64,000 nucleotides of DNA, taken from Bin87 sp965243255. GTDB lineage: Bacteria > Chloroflexota > Dehalococcoidia > Lucifugimonadales > UBA3495. Location: the NCBI GenBank assembly GCA_965243255.1, contig CBDEUH010000004.1, forward strand, positions 2,170,001 through 2,234,000. The letters are read 5' to 3'. Positions 9,279 through 17,864 of this stretch are shown here, piece by piece. Position numbers and translations under genes: made by a program. The notes beneath the pieces were generated by a model. The model did no database searches, was not told the origin of the DNA, and saw nothing but the letters and a program-made list of their open reading frames with translations. Positions within the stretch are counted from its first letter, which is position 1; each line of letters opens with the position of its first letter.

Positions 9279-10703
9279 ATGCTGGACTTGATTATTCGCG
9301 GCGGACAGGTCGTCACCCCCTGGGGCGTGGGCGACTGGGACATCTGCATCCAGGGCGAGAAAATCGTCGCCATCACCGCGCCCAACGCCATGACCGACGA
9401 TGTGGTGCGCGTCATTGACGCCGCCGGCAAAGTCGTCGTCCCCGGCGGCATCGAACCCCACGCTCACATCGACGCGCCCATCATGGGGCCGGGCAACCTG
9501 CGCACCGCGCCGCCGGAGCAGGTCAGCCGCGCCGCCCTCTTCGGCGGCACCACCACCATCCTGGACTTCGCCATCCACCATCCCGGCAACACTATCGACG
9601 ACGCCATCCAGGAACGCGCCAACTCCTGGCGGGGCAATTCCTACTCCGATTACGCCCACCACTTGATGATGCTGGGCGACATCCCCCAGCGCACCCTGGA
9701 GTCCCTGCACGAGTACATCGAGGACGGCTGGTCCAGCATCAAGATATTCACCACCAACATCCGCCCGCCTGAAATGTCCGGCGAACCGCGCAAGGTCGGC
9801 ATGGGCCACCTCCACGACCTCATGGAAGTCATCCAGCGCAACGACGCCATGCTCCTGGTCCACGCCGAGGACGACGACATGGTGCAGTACATGTACGAAA
9901 AGCTGCAGCGCGAGGAACGCAACGAGTGGTGGAATATGCCCATCGTCCACAGCAACGAGTCCGAGGACGTGTCCTTCCGCCGGGTGCTCCGCGTCGCCGA
10001 GTGGACCGGATCCCCGGTCTATTTCGTCCACGTCAGCGCCCGCCAGGGCATCAACGCCATCGGCGAGGCCCGCAACAAGGGCATGGCCGTGTACGGCGAA
10101 ACCCTGCACAACTACGCCTGCTTCAACGCCAACCACTACAAGGAAGAGGACGGGATGAAGTACCACACCTACCCGTCTCTCAAGTCCCCCGAAGACGCCG
10201 CCATGCTCTGGAAAGGCATCGCCTGGGGCGGCCTGCACACCATGGCCACCGACGAATACTGCACCAACTGGGCCCTGAAGACGCAGGGCAAGTCCGTCCG
10301 CGACGTTACGGGCGGCCACAACGGGGCGGAAACCCGCGTTGGCATCACCTACAGCGAAGGCGTGTCCAAGCGCGGGATGTCCCTGCAACGCTTCGTGGAC
10401 GTAACCTCCGCCAACGCCGCCCGCATCATGGGACTCTACCCCCGCAAGGGCGCCCTGGCCCCGGGCAGCGACGCCGACATCACCATCATCGACCCCTCCA
10501 TCAAGAAGCGTCTCACCATGGACGACTTCCACATCAGCGACTACAGCATCTGGGAAGGTTTCGAGATTGAGGGCTGGCCCGTAATGACCATCATGCGCGG
10601 TACCGTTGCCGTGGAAGACGGCCAGCTCACCGCCCCCGCCGGCCACGGCCAGTGGATTCCCCGCAAAATCGACCGCGAGGTGACCAGCCGGCCCATTGGG
10701 TAA
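9279..10703 (+). CDS. Dihydropyrimidinase/D-hydantoinase-like cyclic amidohydrolase
   Basis: 474 residues from the ATG at 9279, chosen because AGGAGGGA lies at 9263-9270; an upstream ATG lacks this. The binuclear metal site of the amidohydrolase superfamily is complete: H61 and H63 in EPHAHID, Lys155 in SIKIFTTN (the carboxylated lysine), H195 in LLVHAED, H251 in YFVHVSA and D325 in MATDEYC. Length and order match dihydropyrimidinases, which open cyclic diamides such as dihydropyrimidines or hydantoins. The last motif differs from the common SDHCPF form, so the ring substrate may be unusual. A TATACT box lies at 9204-9209. It is followed by the CoA-transferase gene with a 9-base gap. Confidence 0.87.
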   Translation: MLDLIIRGGQVVTPWGVGDWDICIQGEKIVAITAPNAMTDDVVRVIDAAGKVVVPGGIEPHAHIDAPIMGPGNLRTAPPEQVSRAALFGGTTTILDFAIHHPGNTIDDAIQERANSWRGNSYSDYAHHLMMLGDIPQRTLESLHEYIEDGWSSIKIFTTNIRPPEMSGEPRKVGMGHLHDLMEVIQRNDAMLLVHAEDDDMVQYMYEKLQREERNEWWNMPIVHSNESEDVSFRRVLRVAEWTGSPVYFVHVSARQGINAIGEARNKGMAVYGETLHNYACFNANHYKEEDGMKYHTYPSLKSPEDAAMLWKGIAWGGLHTMATDEYCTNWALKTQGKSVRDVTGGHNGAETRVGITYSEGVSKRGMSLQRFVDVTSANAARIMGLYPRKGALAPGSDADITIIDPSIKKRLTMDDFHISDYSIWEGFEIEGWPVMTIMRGTVAVEDGQLTAPAGHGQWIPRKIDREVTSRPIG

Positions 10704-10712
10704 GTAAGCAGA

Positions 10713-13289
10713 GTGGAACCGCTCAAATTGTCAGCCCCTGATACATCAACGGCGCCCCATGTCCCTACGCCGCCTGGCCCCCTCCAGGGCATTCGCGTCG
10801 TTGAGTGGGGCGAGATGGTCTCGGCCCCCTTCTGCGCCAAACTGCTGGCCGAACTGGGCGCCGACGTCATCAAGATTGAGCGGGCGGACGGCGATCCGGC
10901 CCGTCGCTGCGGACCCTACCCCGATGGCGTTCCTCATCCCGAACGCAGCGGGCTGTTCCTCTTCGTCAACCAGGGCAAGCGCGGCGCAACCCTGGATACT
11001 GCCAGCGGCAGTGGCATCGGCATCGACTCTCTCCACCGCCTGCTGGAAACCGCCGACGTCTTCGTCGAAAACCGGCCCTACTCCGCGCTGGCCAAGGCCG
11101 GCATCACCGCCGACGACCTCGCCCGGCGGCATCCCCATCTGATAACCGTCTCCCTTTCACCCTACGGACGCACCGGCGACTACAGGAAGTACGCCGGATA
11201 CGACCTGCAGGTCAACGCCCTCAGCGGCATGAGCTTCGGCACCGGACACGTCCACCGGGAGCCGCTGACCACACCCGCCCAGCAGGCGGCCTATCTGGCC
11301 GGAGTTGGCGGCGCCTACGCAGCCATCGTCGCCCTGCTCGCCCGTGAAACCGACGCCGGAGGCCAGTACATCGACCTCGCCGATTCCAGCGTCATCGCCA
11401 CCCTGCTCACCGGCTACCACCTGCCCACCTTCATCTATCGCGGCATCGCCGGCTCCCGCTCCGGCAACCGGATGCGCCTGGGCCTGTTCCCCAACTGCGT
11501 CCTGCCCTGTCGCGACGGCTATGTGTGCATCGACGCGCCCCAGCTGGAACAGTACCAGCGGTTCCTGAACCTGCTGGGCAATCCCGACTGGATGGACAAC
11601 CCCCGCTACCGCGACCGCCGCGCCATGAGCGACCAATACCCCGAAGAGGCCGAAAGCCTCATCGCCCCCTGGTTCATGGAGCACGACAAGGACGAAATCC
11701 TGCAGCTGTGCCTGGAAAACCGCATCCCCTGCGCTCCGGTGCTCACCATGGACGAAGTGCTGGATTCGCCCCACCTGCTGTCCCGCGAATGGTTCCGCGA
11801 GGTAGAGCATCCCCAGGCCGGCCGGCATTGCTACCCCGGCGCGCCGGTCCGTCTGCACGGCTCTCCTCTGAAAATCACCCGGCCGGCCCCGCTGCTGGGA
11901 CAGCACACCGCCGAAATCCTCGACGAGAACCCCCCGCTTCCTCGACGCAAATCCCTCTCTCCCTTGATGGGAAAGGGCCGGAGCCGGCCCCGTACTCGAT
12001 ACGGGGGTGAGGGTGATAATGATCGCCAAGAACCGATATTGGCCCTGCGCGGCGTCCGGGTGGTTGACCTGGGTTCCGCCTGGGCCGGGCCCATGGCCGG
12101 GCAGTTGCTGGCCGATATGGGCGCCGAGGTCATCAAGGTCGAAAGCCGGGCCCGCCTGGACGGTATGCGCCTGGGCCGGCCCATGATACCCCCATCCGAC
12201 AACGGGGAGGACTTGGCCGGCGGCGACCGGGGCCTGTGGCCCGAGCTGCAGCCCGTCTTTCACGGCCTCAACCGCAACAAGCTCAGCGTCACCCTGAACC
12301 TCCGCACCGACGAGGGCAAGGCTATCCTGCGCCGGCTGGCCTCAGTCAGCGACGTGGTGCTGTCCAACTTCTCCCCCGGCGTCCTGCAACGCCTCGGCAT
12401 GGACTACCACAGCCTGCAACGGGTCAAGCCGGACATCATCGTCGCCGCCATGCCCGCCTTTGGCGACACCGGCCCCCTGCGCGACATGGTGGCCTACGCG
12501 CCCATCATACAGGCCATGTCCGGCATGATGAGCCTGGTGGGTTACCCGCCCGAAGAGAACGAGCCGCTGGTGGGCGAACTGCAGGCCGCGTGGAGCGATA
12601 CCGTCGCTGCCCTCTGCGCCGCCCTGGGCGTGGTGGCCGCGTTGCGACACCGCAACCGCACCGGCTGCGGCCAGTACGTGGAGGCTGCCCACCTGGAAGG
12701 CACCGCATCGCTGCTGGGCGTCCCCATGCTGGAATACCAGATGTCGGGCCAGATTCCCACCCCTCCCGGCAACGACGACCCCGACTTTGCGCCCCACAAC
12801 AACTACCCCTGCGCCGGCGACGACGCCTGGGTATCCATCGCCGTGGGCGACGATGCGGAGTGGCAGGCCCTGACTGGCGTGGTCGGGGACGGCCTGGCCG
12901 ACGATGCCCGCTTCGGTGACTCTCCCACCCGCTGGCGCAACCGCCGTGCCTTGGATGAACTCATCGCCGGCTGGACGCGCTCGGTAACGCCGCAGCAGGC
13001 GACCGAGCGGCTGCAGGCCGCCGGCGTCGCCGCCATGCCCGTGATGAACATCGCCGACCAGTTCGCCGACCCGCACCTGAACGCCCGCGCAACCTACGTT
13101 GAGGTTGACCATCCCCACGTGGGCGCGGAGCTGCTCTACGGCGTACCCTGGCGTTTCAGCGCTACCCCCGGCGCCGTCCGCACGCCGGCCCCGCTGCTGG
13201 GACAGCACAACGACTACGTGCTGTCACAACTGCTGGGCATGAACGACGCCCGCGTCGCCCAGCTGTCCGCCGACCAGGTGGTGTACTGA
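10713..13289 (+). CDS. Tandem class III CoA-transferase (CaiB/BaiF), two fused domains
   Basis: 858 residues, about twice the usual family length. Domain 1 (about 15-405) begins GIRVVEWGEMVSAPFCAKLLAELGADVIKIE; domain 2 (about 445-850) begins GVRVVDLGSAWAGPMAGQLLADMGAEVIKVE. Both end in APLLGQH. Such enzymes move CoA between carboxylic acids. At the position of the family's catalytic Asp (FRC numbering 169), my by-eye alignment gives Ser in domain 1 (QYIDLADSSV) and Glu in domain 2 (QYVEAAHLEG), so only domain 2 may be active. The start is GTG with a weak SD. The interdomain linker is encoded by a palindromic repeat (11951-12020). The stop overlaps the next MFS start by one base. Confidence 0.85.
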   Translation: MEPLKLSAPDTSTAPHVPTPPGPLQGIRVVEWGEMVSAPFCAKLLAELGADVIKIERADGDPARRCGPYPDGVPHPERSGLFLFVNQGKRGATLDTASGSGIGIDSLHRLLETADVFVENRPYSALAKAGITADDLARRHPHLITVSLSPYGRTGDYRKYAGYDLQVNALSGMSFGTGHVHREPLTTPAQQAAYLAGVGGAYAAIVALLARETDAGGQYIDLADSSVIATLLTGYHLPTFIYRGIAGSRSGNRMRLGLFPNCVLPCRDGYVCIDAPQLEQYQRFLNLLGNPDWMDNPRYRDRRAMSDQYPEEAESLIAPWFMEHDKDEILQLCLENRIPCAPVLTMDEVLDSPHLLSREWFREVEHPQAGRHCYPGAPVRLHGSPLKITRPAPLLGQHTAEILDENPPLPRRKSLSPLMGKGRSRPRTRYGGEGDNDRQEPILALRGVRVVDLGSAWAGPMAGQLLADMGAEVIKVESRARLDGMRLGRPMIPPSDNGEDLAGGDRGLWPELQPVFHGLNRNKLSVTLNLRTDEGKAILRRLASVSDVVLSNFSPGVLQRLGMDYHSLQRVKPDIIVAAMPAFGDTGPLRDMVAYAPIIQAMSGMMSLVGYPPEENEPLVGELQAAWSDTVAALCAALGVVAALRHRNRTGCGQYVEAAHLEGTASLLGVPMLEYQMSGQIPTPPGNDDPDFAPHNNYPCAGDDAWVSIAVGDDAEWQALTGVVGDGLADDARFGDSPTRWRNRRALDELIAGWTRSVTPQQATERLQAAGVAAMPVMNIADQFADPHLNARATYVEVDHPHVGAELLYGVPWRFSATPGAVRTPAPLLGQHNDYVLSQLLGMNDARVAQLSADQVVY
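11951..12020. repeat. Palindromic intergenic-type repeat read in frame inside a coding sequence
   Basis: The segment contains CCCTCTCTCCC...GATGGGAAAGGG and ends GGGGGTGAGGGTGATA, with an inner palindrome CCCGTACTCGATACGGG (about 11988-12004). This resembles the short C-rich/G-rich inverted repeats normally found between genes. Here it encodes the Ser/Arg/Gly-rich linker (SLSPLMGKGRSRPRTRYGGEG) between the two CoA-transferase domains without breaking the frame. Confidence 0.6.
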
Positions 13290-14719
13290 TGGCCGCGCCA
13301 ACTACCTCACAGCGCCGCCCTCGCATCTTCTACGGCTGGTGGATTGTCCTGGTCAGCCTCCTGGCCGACGGCATGAAGCACGGCAGCTTCAACCGGGGCT
13401 TCACCGTGTTCTACATTCCCGTGGAGCAGGACCTGGGCTTCACCCGCACCATGATGGGCCTGGCCGAGGGGCTGGGCCGGTTGATGGGCGGCGTGCAGGG
13501 GCCGCTGATGGGCTACTGCACCGACCGTTTCGGCCCCCGCGTAATGCTGGCCTTCGGCGGCTTGATGTCCGGGCTGGGTTTCATCCTGCTGGGCTACACC
13601 GGCAGCTTTTGGTACTTCCTGGTCATCTTCGTCGGGTTCCTGTCGGTGGGCTTCCGGTCGGGATACAACAACGCGTCGGTGGCCGCGGTCAACAACTGGT
13701 TCCGGCGACGGCGCGGGTTTGCCATGTCCATCGTCAGCATGGGCAACGGCCTGGGCGGCGCGTCGGCCCCCCTGGTGGGTCTGCTGATTTTCTCCATCGG
13801 CTGGCGCGACGCTTGCACCGTCCTTGGCTTCGTCATCATCGGGGTGGTCATCCCTCTCTCATGGTTCATGCGACGCTCCCCGGAAGACATGGGTCTGTTG
13901 CCGGATGGCGACCCGCCGGACGCCCCTGCCGAAAGCCTTCAACCCGCTGCCAACCGCCGGCGGGTGCAGTTCGGCTCCTACGACTTTACCGCCAAGGAGG
14001 CGATGCGCACGCCCTCCTACTGGCTGCTGATCCTCGCCACGGGCTTCCGCAACGTCGTCCACGCCGGCGCGTCGTTCCTCATGGCCCCCATGATTGTCTG
14101 GTTCCTCGAGGGCGGTGGCGCGTACGGAACGCCCCTTTACGATTCGATAGCGTCGGTGCTGGGCAAGATACTGGGCAGCCGCGACAGCACCGACATCCTC
14201 ATTGCCGCCGGTTTCGTTGGGTTGTTCTCAATTATCAATATGCTTTTCTACCCACTGGTGGGATGGCTCGGCGATAAAGCCGACCGGCGCAAGCTCTGCG
14301 CCGTCTGCATGGTGTCCGGCGCAGTGGCCCTGGCCGCCTTGATTAACCAGAGTGGCTTCCTGTGGCAGTTGATGGCTTTCGTCGTTCTGAAGGCTTTCGC
14401 CGAGAGCGCCAACCCGTTGAACTGGGCCATCATGGGCGACTTCTTCGGACGACGTTCCTACGCCACCCTGCGCGGCTGGCAGCACCTCCCCGACCAGATA
14501 GCCTCCATGTGGACCGCCATGTGGATGGGCGCCATCTACGACCACACCGGCAGCTTCTACTGGGCCCTCTTCCCGCTGGTCGTTCTCTACATCGCCGCCG
14601 CCATCGGCTACTGGTTCCTGCCCCGGCCACCACTGCCCAGGCGGCTGGAATTGCAGCGCGAACGGGACCAGGCGCGCCAGGCCCGTGCCGCTCGGGTCGC
14701 GCCCCAGGCGGCCGACTAG
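13289..14719 (+). CDS. Major facilitator superfamily transporter
   Basis: 476 residues with twelve predicted membrane segments. Motif A appears as GYCTDRFGPRVML and in the second half as GWLGDKADRRKL; VNNWFRRRRGFAMSIVSMGNGLGG is the TM4-TM5 region typical of monocarboxylate-type carriers. The start overlaps the stop of the CoA-transferase gene by one base (TGATG), so the transporter is translationally coupled to it and probably imports the acid that the CoA-transferase activates. The C-terminal tail is Arg-rich and cytoplasmic. The substrate is unknown. Confidence 0.87.
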   Translation: MAAPTTSQRRPRIFYGWWIVLVSLLADGMKHGSFNRGFTVFYIPVEQDLGFTRTMMGLAEGLGRLMGGVQGPLMGYCTDRFGPRVMLAFGGLMSGLGFILLGYTGSFWYFLVIFVGFLSVGFRSGYNNASVAAVNNWFRRRRGFAMSIVSMGNGLGGASAPLVGLLIFSIGWRDACTVLGFVIIGVVIPLSWFMRRSPEDMGLLPDGDPPDAPAESLQPAANRRRVQFGSYDFTAKEAMRTPSYWLLILATGFRNVVHAGASFLMAPMIVWFLEGGGAYGTPLYDSIASVLGKILGSRDSTDILIAAGFVGLFSIINMLFYPLVGWLGDKADRRKLCAVCMVSGAVALAALINQSGFLWQLMAFVVLKAFAESANPLNWAIMGDFFGRRSYATLRGWQHLPDQIASMWTAMWMGAIYDHTGSFYWALFPLVVLYIAAAIGYWFLPRPPLPRRLELQRERDQARQARAARVAPQAAD

Positions 14720-14755
14720 AGCCGGCCGATTCGCACCGTATGGCCGGGAATCATC

Positions 14756-16075
14756 TTGACCACGGCAACGTCCACCCAACATAACCTCGCCGCCCTGCTC
14801 GCCGGCGATCTGGCCTTCCAGGCTCCGGCGCGGGAAGCCCACCCCCTGCACGCCCTGCACCCCTTCGCCGCCCGCTTTCCCCACGGCCTGGCCGGCTACT
14901 TTATTGAGGCGCTCACCGAACCCGGCGATACCGTGCTGGACCCCATGTGCGGCTCCGGCGTAACCCTGCTGGAGGGCTGGCTGGCCGGACGCTCCGTCAT
15001 CGGCGTTGACCTTGACCCGCTGGCTCGCCGCCAGAGCATCGCCCGCACCGCGGCTTTGGACGCCGAGGCGGTGCATGCTGCCGGGCGCGCCGCTCTGGAA
15101 CGTGCCGCAGAGTTGCACGCCGGCGCCAGCCATCCCGCCCGTCCGCTGGACTATGTCCTCGGGCTGATGGATGACGCCACGCGGGAGTTCCTGGACTACT
15201 GGTTTTTCCCCGAAACCCAGGCCGAACTGGCCGCCCTGCTCCTGGCCATTCGCGCCGAGCCGCAGCCCGGCCTGCGGAACCTGCTGGAGGTGGTCTTCTC
15301 GTCCACCATCGTCACCAAGTCCGGCGGCGTCTCCCGGGCCCGGGACCTGGCCCACACCCGCCCTCACCGCGTCGCCGACAAGCAGCCACGCCGACCCCTG
15401 CGCCAGTTCGAAATTCTGCTCAATCGCGCCGTTGACGCCTACGCCAGCGTTGACCCCGACACCGTGGGCGAGAGCCGCATCATCGCCGGGGACGCCCGCG
15501 CTCTGCCAGTCCCGGACGGCAGCGTCAACCTGATCGTTACCTCGCCGCCCTACGCCAACGCCCTGGACTATATGCGCGCCCACAAGTTTTCCCTGGCCTG
15601 GCTGGGCGACCCCATCCCGCGCCTGTCCGAGCTGCGCGGCCAGTACATCGGCGCGGAACGGCAGACCGCCCCCGGCGACGGCGATTTTGGCCCCGCCTCC
15701 GCCGGCCCGGACTCGGTTGTATCCATCGTGGCGGAGCTGTCCGAGCGGGACGCTCCCAGGTCCCGCGTCCTTGCTCGGTACTTTGGCGACATGGCCGCCG
15801 CCATTGGCGAAATGGCCCGCGTCCTCCGGCCCGGCGCGGCGGCTATCATCGTCGTCGGCCCCTCCACCATGCGCGACGTGCTGATTCCCACCCACCAGTG
15901 CCTCGCCGACATCGCCGCCACTGCCGGCCTTGACGTAATCGCGGTTGCCCCCCGCAGCCTCGACCGCGACCGCCGCATGATGCCGGCCCGGGGCCGCCAA
16001 CAGCCCGCCGGCGCTCCCACCGGGATCGAGCTGCGGATGCACACCGAGTACGTCATCGGCGCCGTAAAGCCGTAA
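14756..16075 (+). CDS. Orphan SAM-dependent DNA methyltransferase (N4-C/N6-A type)
   Basis: 439 residues. Motif I (SAM binding) is LDPMCGSGVTLLEG near residue 60, followed by SVIGVDLDPLA; motif IV (catalytic) is VTSPPYANALDY near residue 261. The N-terminal HPFAARFP motif is typical of this methyltransferase group. TSPPY suggests an exocyclic amino methyltransferase of cytosine or adenine. No restriction endonuclease lies next to it, so it may be a solitary methylase. The only start in the frame near the first conserved residues is a TTG at 14756; an ATG at 14740 is in another frame. Target site unknown. Confidence 0.78.
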   Translation: MTTATSTQHNLAALLAGDLAFQAPAREAHPLHALHPFAARFPHGLAGYFIEALTEPGDTVLDPMCGSGVTLLEGWLAGRSVIGVDLDPLARRQSIARTAALDAEAVHAAGRAALERAAELHAGASHPARPLDYVLGLMDDATREFLDYWFFPETQAELAALLLAIRAEPQPGLRNLLEVVFSSTIVTKSGGVSRARDLAHTRPHRVADKQPRRPLRQFEILLNRAVDAYASVDPDTVGESRIIAGDARALPVPDGSVNLIVTSPPYANALDYMRAHKFSLAWLGDPIPRLSELRGQYIGAERQTAPGDGDFGPASAGPDSVVSIVAELSERDAPRSRVLARYFGDMAAAIGEMARVLRPGAAAIIVVGPSTMRDVLIPTHQCLADIAATAGLDVIAVAPRSLDRDRRMMPARGRQQPAGAPTGIELRMHTEYVIGAVKP

Positions 16076-16390
16076 TTTTTGCCCGGATTGCTAGGGCCAA
16101 TCGGCAACCCGGCAAACCCGGAAACGGTTATCTACCAGATGTTGTTATGTCGTGCTGGACGCCGCCGGCTGCCGTCATCAGCCGTTTTCCCTCTGGCCTT
16201 GGCGCCGTGTTTCGGGGTCAAAACGAATCACCCCGACCCCACGATTGACCTTCAGACGTATTTTCAACTTATGGATGAAATTGGTGTCTTTAATAAACCA
16301 TAGCGGAACGTGATATCTACCCGTCCGCCTTGCAGCCCGCCAAGTCGCCCCCTACCATAGACAGTTATGTTGAATGGAGACAGGCCGATT
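16076..16390. other. Gap upstream of dnaA, weak replication-origin candidate
   Basis: 315 bases with no convincing gene. It holds an AT-richer patch (about 16255-16315) and two imperfect DnaA-box-like 9-mers, TTATCTACC at 16128-16136 and, on the other strand, TATGGATGA at 16270-16278, each matching the consensus at about 7 of 9 positions. This is suggestive only; dnaN is not adjacent. Confidence 0.25.
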
Positions 16391-17863
16391 ATGCCGGATT
16401 CTTCCGACCCTGCATCAGTCTGGCAAGCCGTGTTGGGACGGCTGCAACTTGAGATGCCCAGAGAGCATTTCAACACTTTTCTGAAACCCTGCGTCGGACA
16501 CCACTGGCATGAAGGTGACTTGATTGTCGCCGCCGCCAGCTCTTTCGCCGTTTCCTGGCTGGAGTTGCCTTTGCACCTTGCCATGGCCCAGGAAGCCTTG
16601 TCTCACACCCTGGGACGCGATGCCGCGGTGCGCTACCAGGCCATGCCCTCTGTGACGTCCGAGAACGGCGCCGCGCCGGCAGCCGAACCCGTCGGCGTTC
16701 ACGCCATCACCGCGGCCCCACCGCAGAATCGAACCCCAATACCCGACGACTACGACCTGGGACGGCGCAGCGCAGCCTCCGGCGGCTACGACTGGCAGGC
16801 CGTGAACGCGGCCACGTGCAACCCCCGCTACACCTTCGACAATTTCGTCGTGGGCCACAGCAACCAGCTGGCCTACCATGCCGGCAACGCCATTGCCGAC
16901 GGCAGCCGGGACGCGTCCGGCGGCGAATCGCCCCACGGCTGCAACCCCCTGTTCATCCATGCCGGTTCTGGCCTGGGCAAAACCCACCTGCTCCACGCCA
17001 TCGGCAACCGGGCCGTGCAGCAGAATCGCTCCGTGCTCTATGTTACCTCCGAGCAGTTCACCAACGAGTTCGTCTCCGCCATCCACCGCCGGGCCATGCG
17101 GGAGTTCCGCGACCGCTACCGGGGCCTGGACCTGCTGCTGATGGACGACGTGCAGTTCCTGGCCGGCAAGGAACAGACCCAGGAGAGCCTGTTCCACACC
17201 TTCAACGACCTGCACCAGGCCGGCGCCCAGGTGGTGCTGAGCAGCGACCGCGCTCCTCACACCATAGCCCCCCTGGAAGAACGGCTGCGCTCCCGGTTCC
17301 AGTGGGGCCTGCTGGCCGACATTCAGCCGCCGTCTCTGGAGATGCGGCTGGCGATTCTCCACGCCTGGGCCGCCGCCCGCAGCGTTGCAACCCCCGATAC
17401 CGTCCTGGAACTGATTGCCCAGCGGGTCAATCACAACGTGCGCCAGTTGCAGGGCGCGTTCAACCGCGTCATGGCCATGTCCCAGCTGATGAACGTCCCC
17501 CTGACCGTCGAAGCCGTCGCCGAACAACTCGACGCCGTCGCCGGCCCCGACCCGCGCGCCGACCTCACCCCGGAGCAGGTCTTGCGCGCTGTGGCCCAGC
17601 GCCTGGGCATCACCGAAGAGCAAATCCTGGGGCGCAGTCGCACCGCCGCCGTAGCCCAGGCCCGGCAGGTGGCAATGTACCTGCTCACCACCGAGTTGGC
17701 CATGACCCCCACCAACGCCGGCCGGTTCCTGGCCGGCCGCAACCACAGCACCGTCATTCACGGCGCGCGGAAAATACGTGCCGCCCTCATCACCGACGAC
17801 CGGCTCCGCCAGTCCGTCAGCAGCATCAAGAACGCCTTATCCGCGCCAACGCCCGGAGACTGA
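16391..17863 (+). CDS. dnaA: Chromosomal replication initiator DnaA
   Basis: 490 residues, normal for DnaA. Domain I (VWQAVLGRLQLEMPREHFNTFLKP) is at the N-terminus, followed by a variable linker. The AAA+ domain has YTFDNFVVGHSNQLA, Walker A GSGLGKTHLLHA near residue 195 and Walker B LLLMDDVQFLAGK. The C-terminal domain has the DnaA-box binding signature (GRFLAGRNHSTVIHGARKI). The ATG at 16391 has GGAGACAGG upstream; the ATG at 16367 has no SD. The gene sits between a methyltransferase and an NHL protein rather than beside dnaN, which is unusual but not rare in some phyla. Confidence 0.93.
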   Translation: MPDSSDPASVWQAVLGRLQLEMPREHFNTFLKPCVGHHWHEGDLIVAAASSFAVSWLELPLHLAMAQEALSHTLGRDAAVRYQAMPSVTSENGAAPAAEPVGVHAITAAPPQNRTPIPDDYDLGRRSAASGGYDWQAVNAATCNPRYTFDNFVVGHSNQLAYHAGNAIADGSRDASGGESPHGCNPLFIHAGSGLGKTHLLHAIGNRAVQQNRSVLYVTSEQFTNEFVSAIHRRAMREFRDRYRGLDLLLMDDVQFLAGKEQTQESLFHTFNDLHQAGAQVVLSSDRAPHTIAPLEERLRSRFQWGLLADIQPPSLEMRLAILHAWAAARSVATPDTVLELIAQRVNHNVRQLQGAFNRVMAMSQLMNVPLTVEAVAEQLDAVAGPDPRADLTPEQVLRAVAQRLGITEEQILGRSRTAAVAQARQVAMYLLTTELAMTPTNAGRFLAGRNHSTVIHGARKIRAALITDDRLRQSVSSIKNALSAPTPGD

Positions 17864-17864
17864 T

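Noticed and set aside
8871..10646. 591-codon minus-strand frame opposite the dihydropyrimidinase
   Set aside because: Gly/Val/Asp-rich low-complexity composition with no domain; the plus strand carries all metal ligands.
14228..16042. 604-codon minus-strand frame opposite the MFS and methyltransferase genes
   Set aside because: Spans two real genes and their junction; composition is that of a GC shadow.
16415..17761. 448-codon minus-strand frame opposite dnaA
   Set aside because: Antisense to intact DnaA motifs; no recognisable protein pattern.
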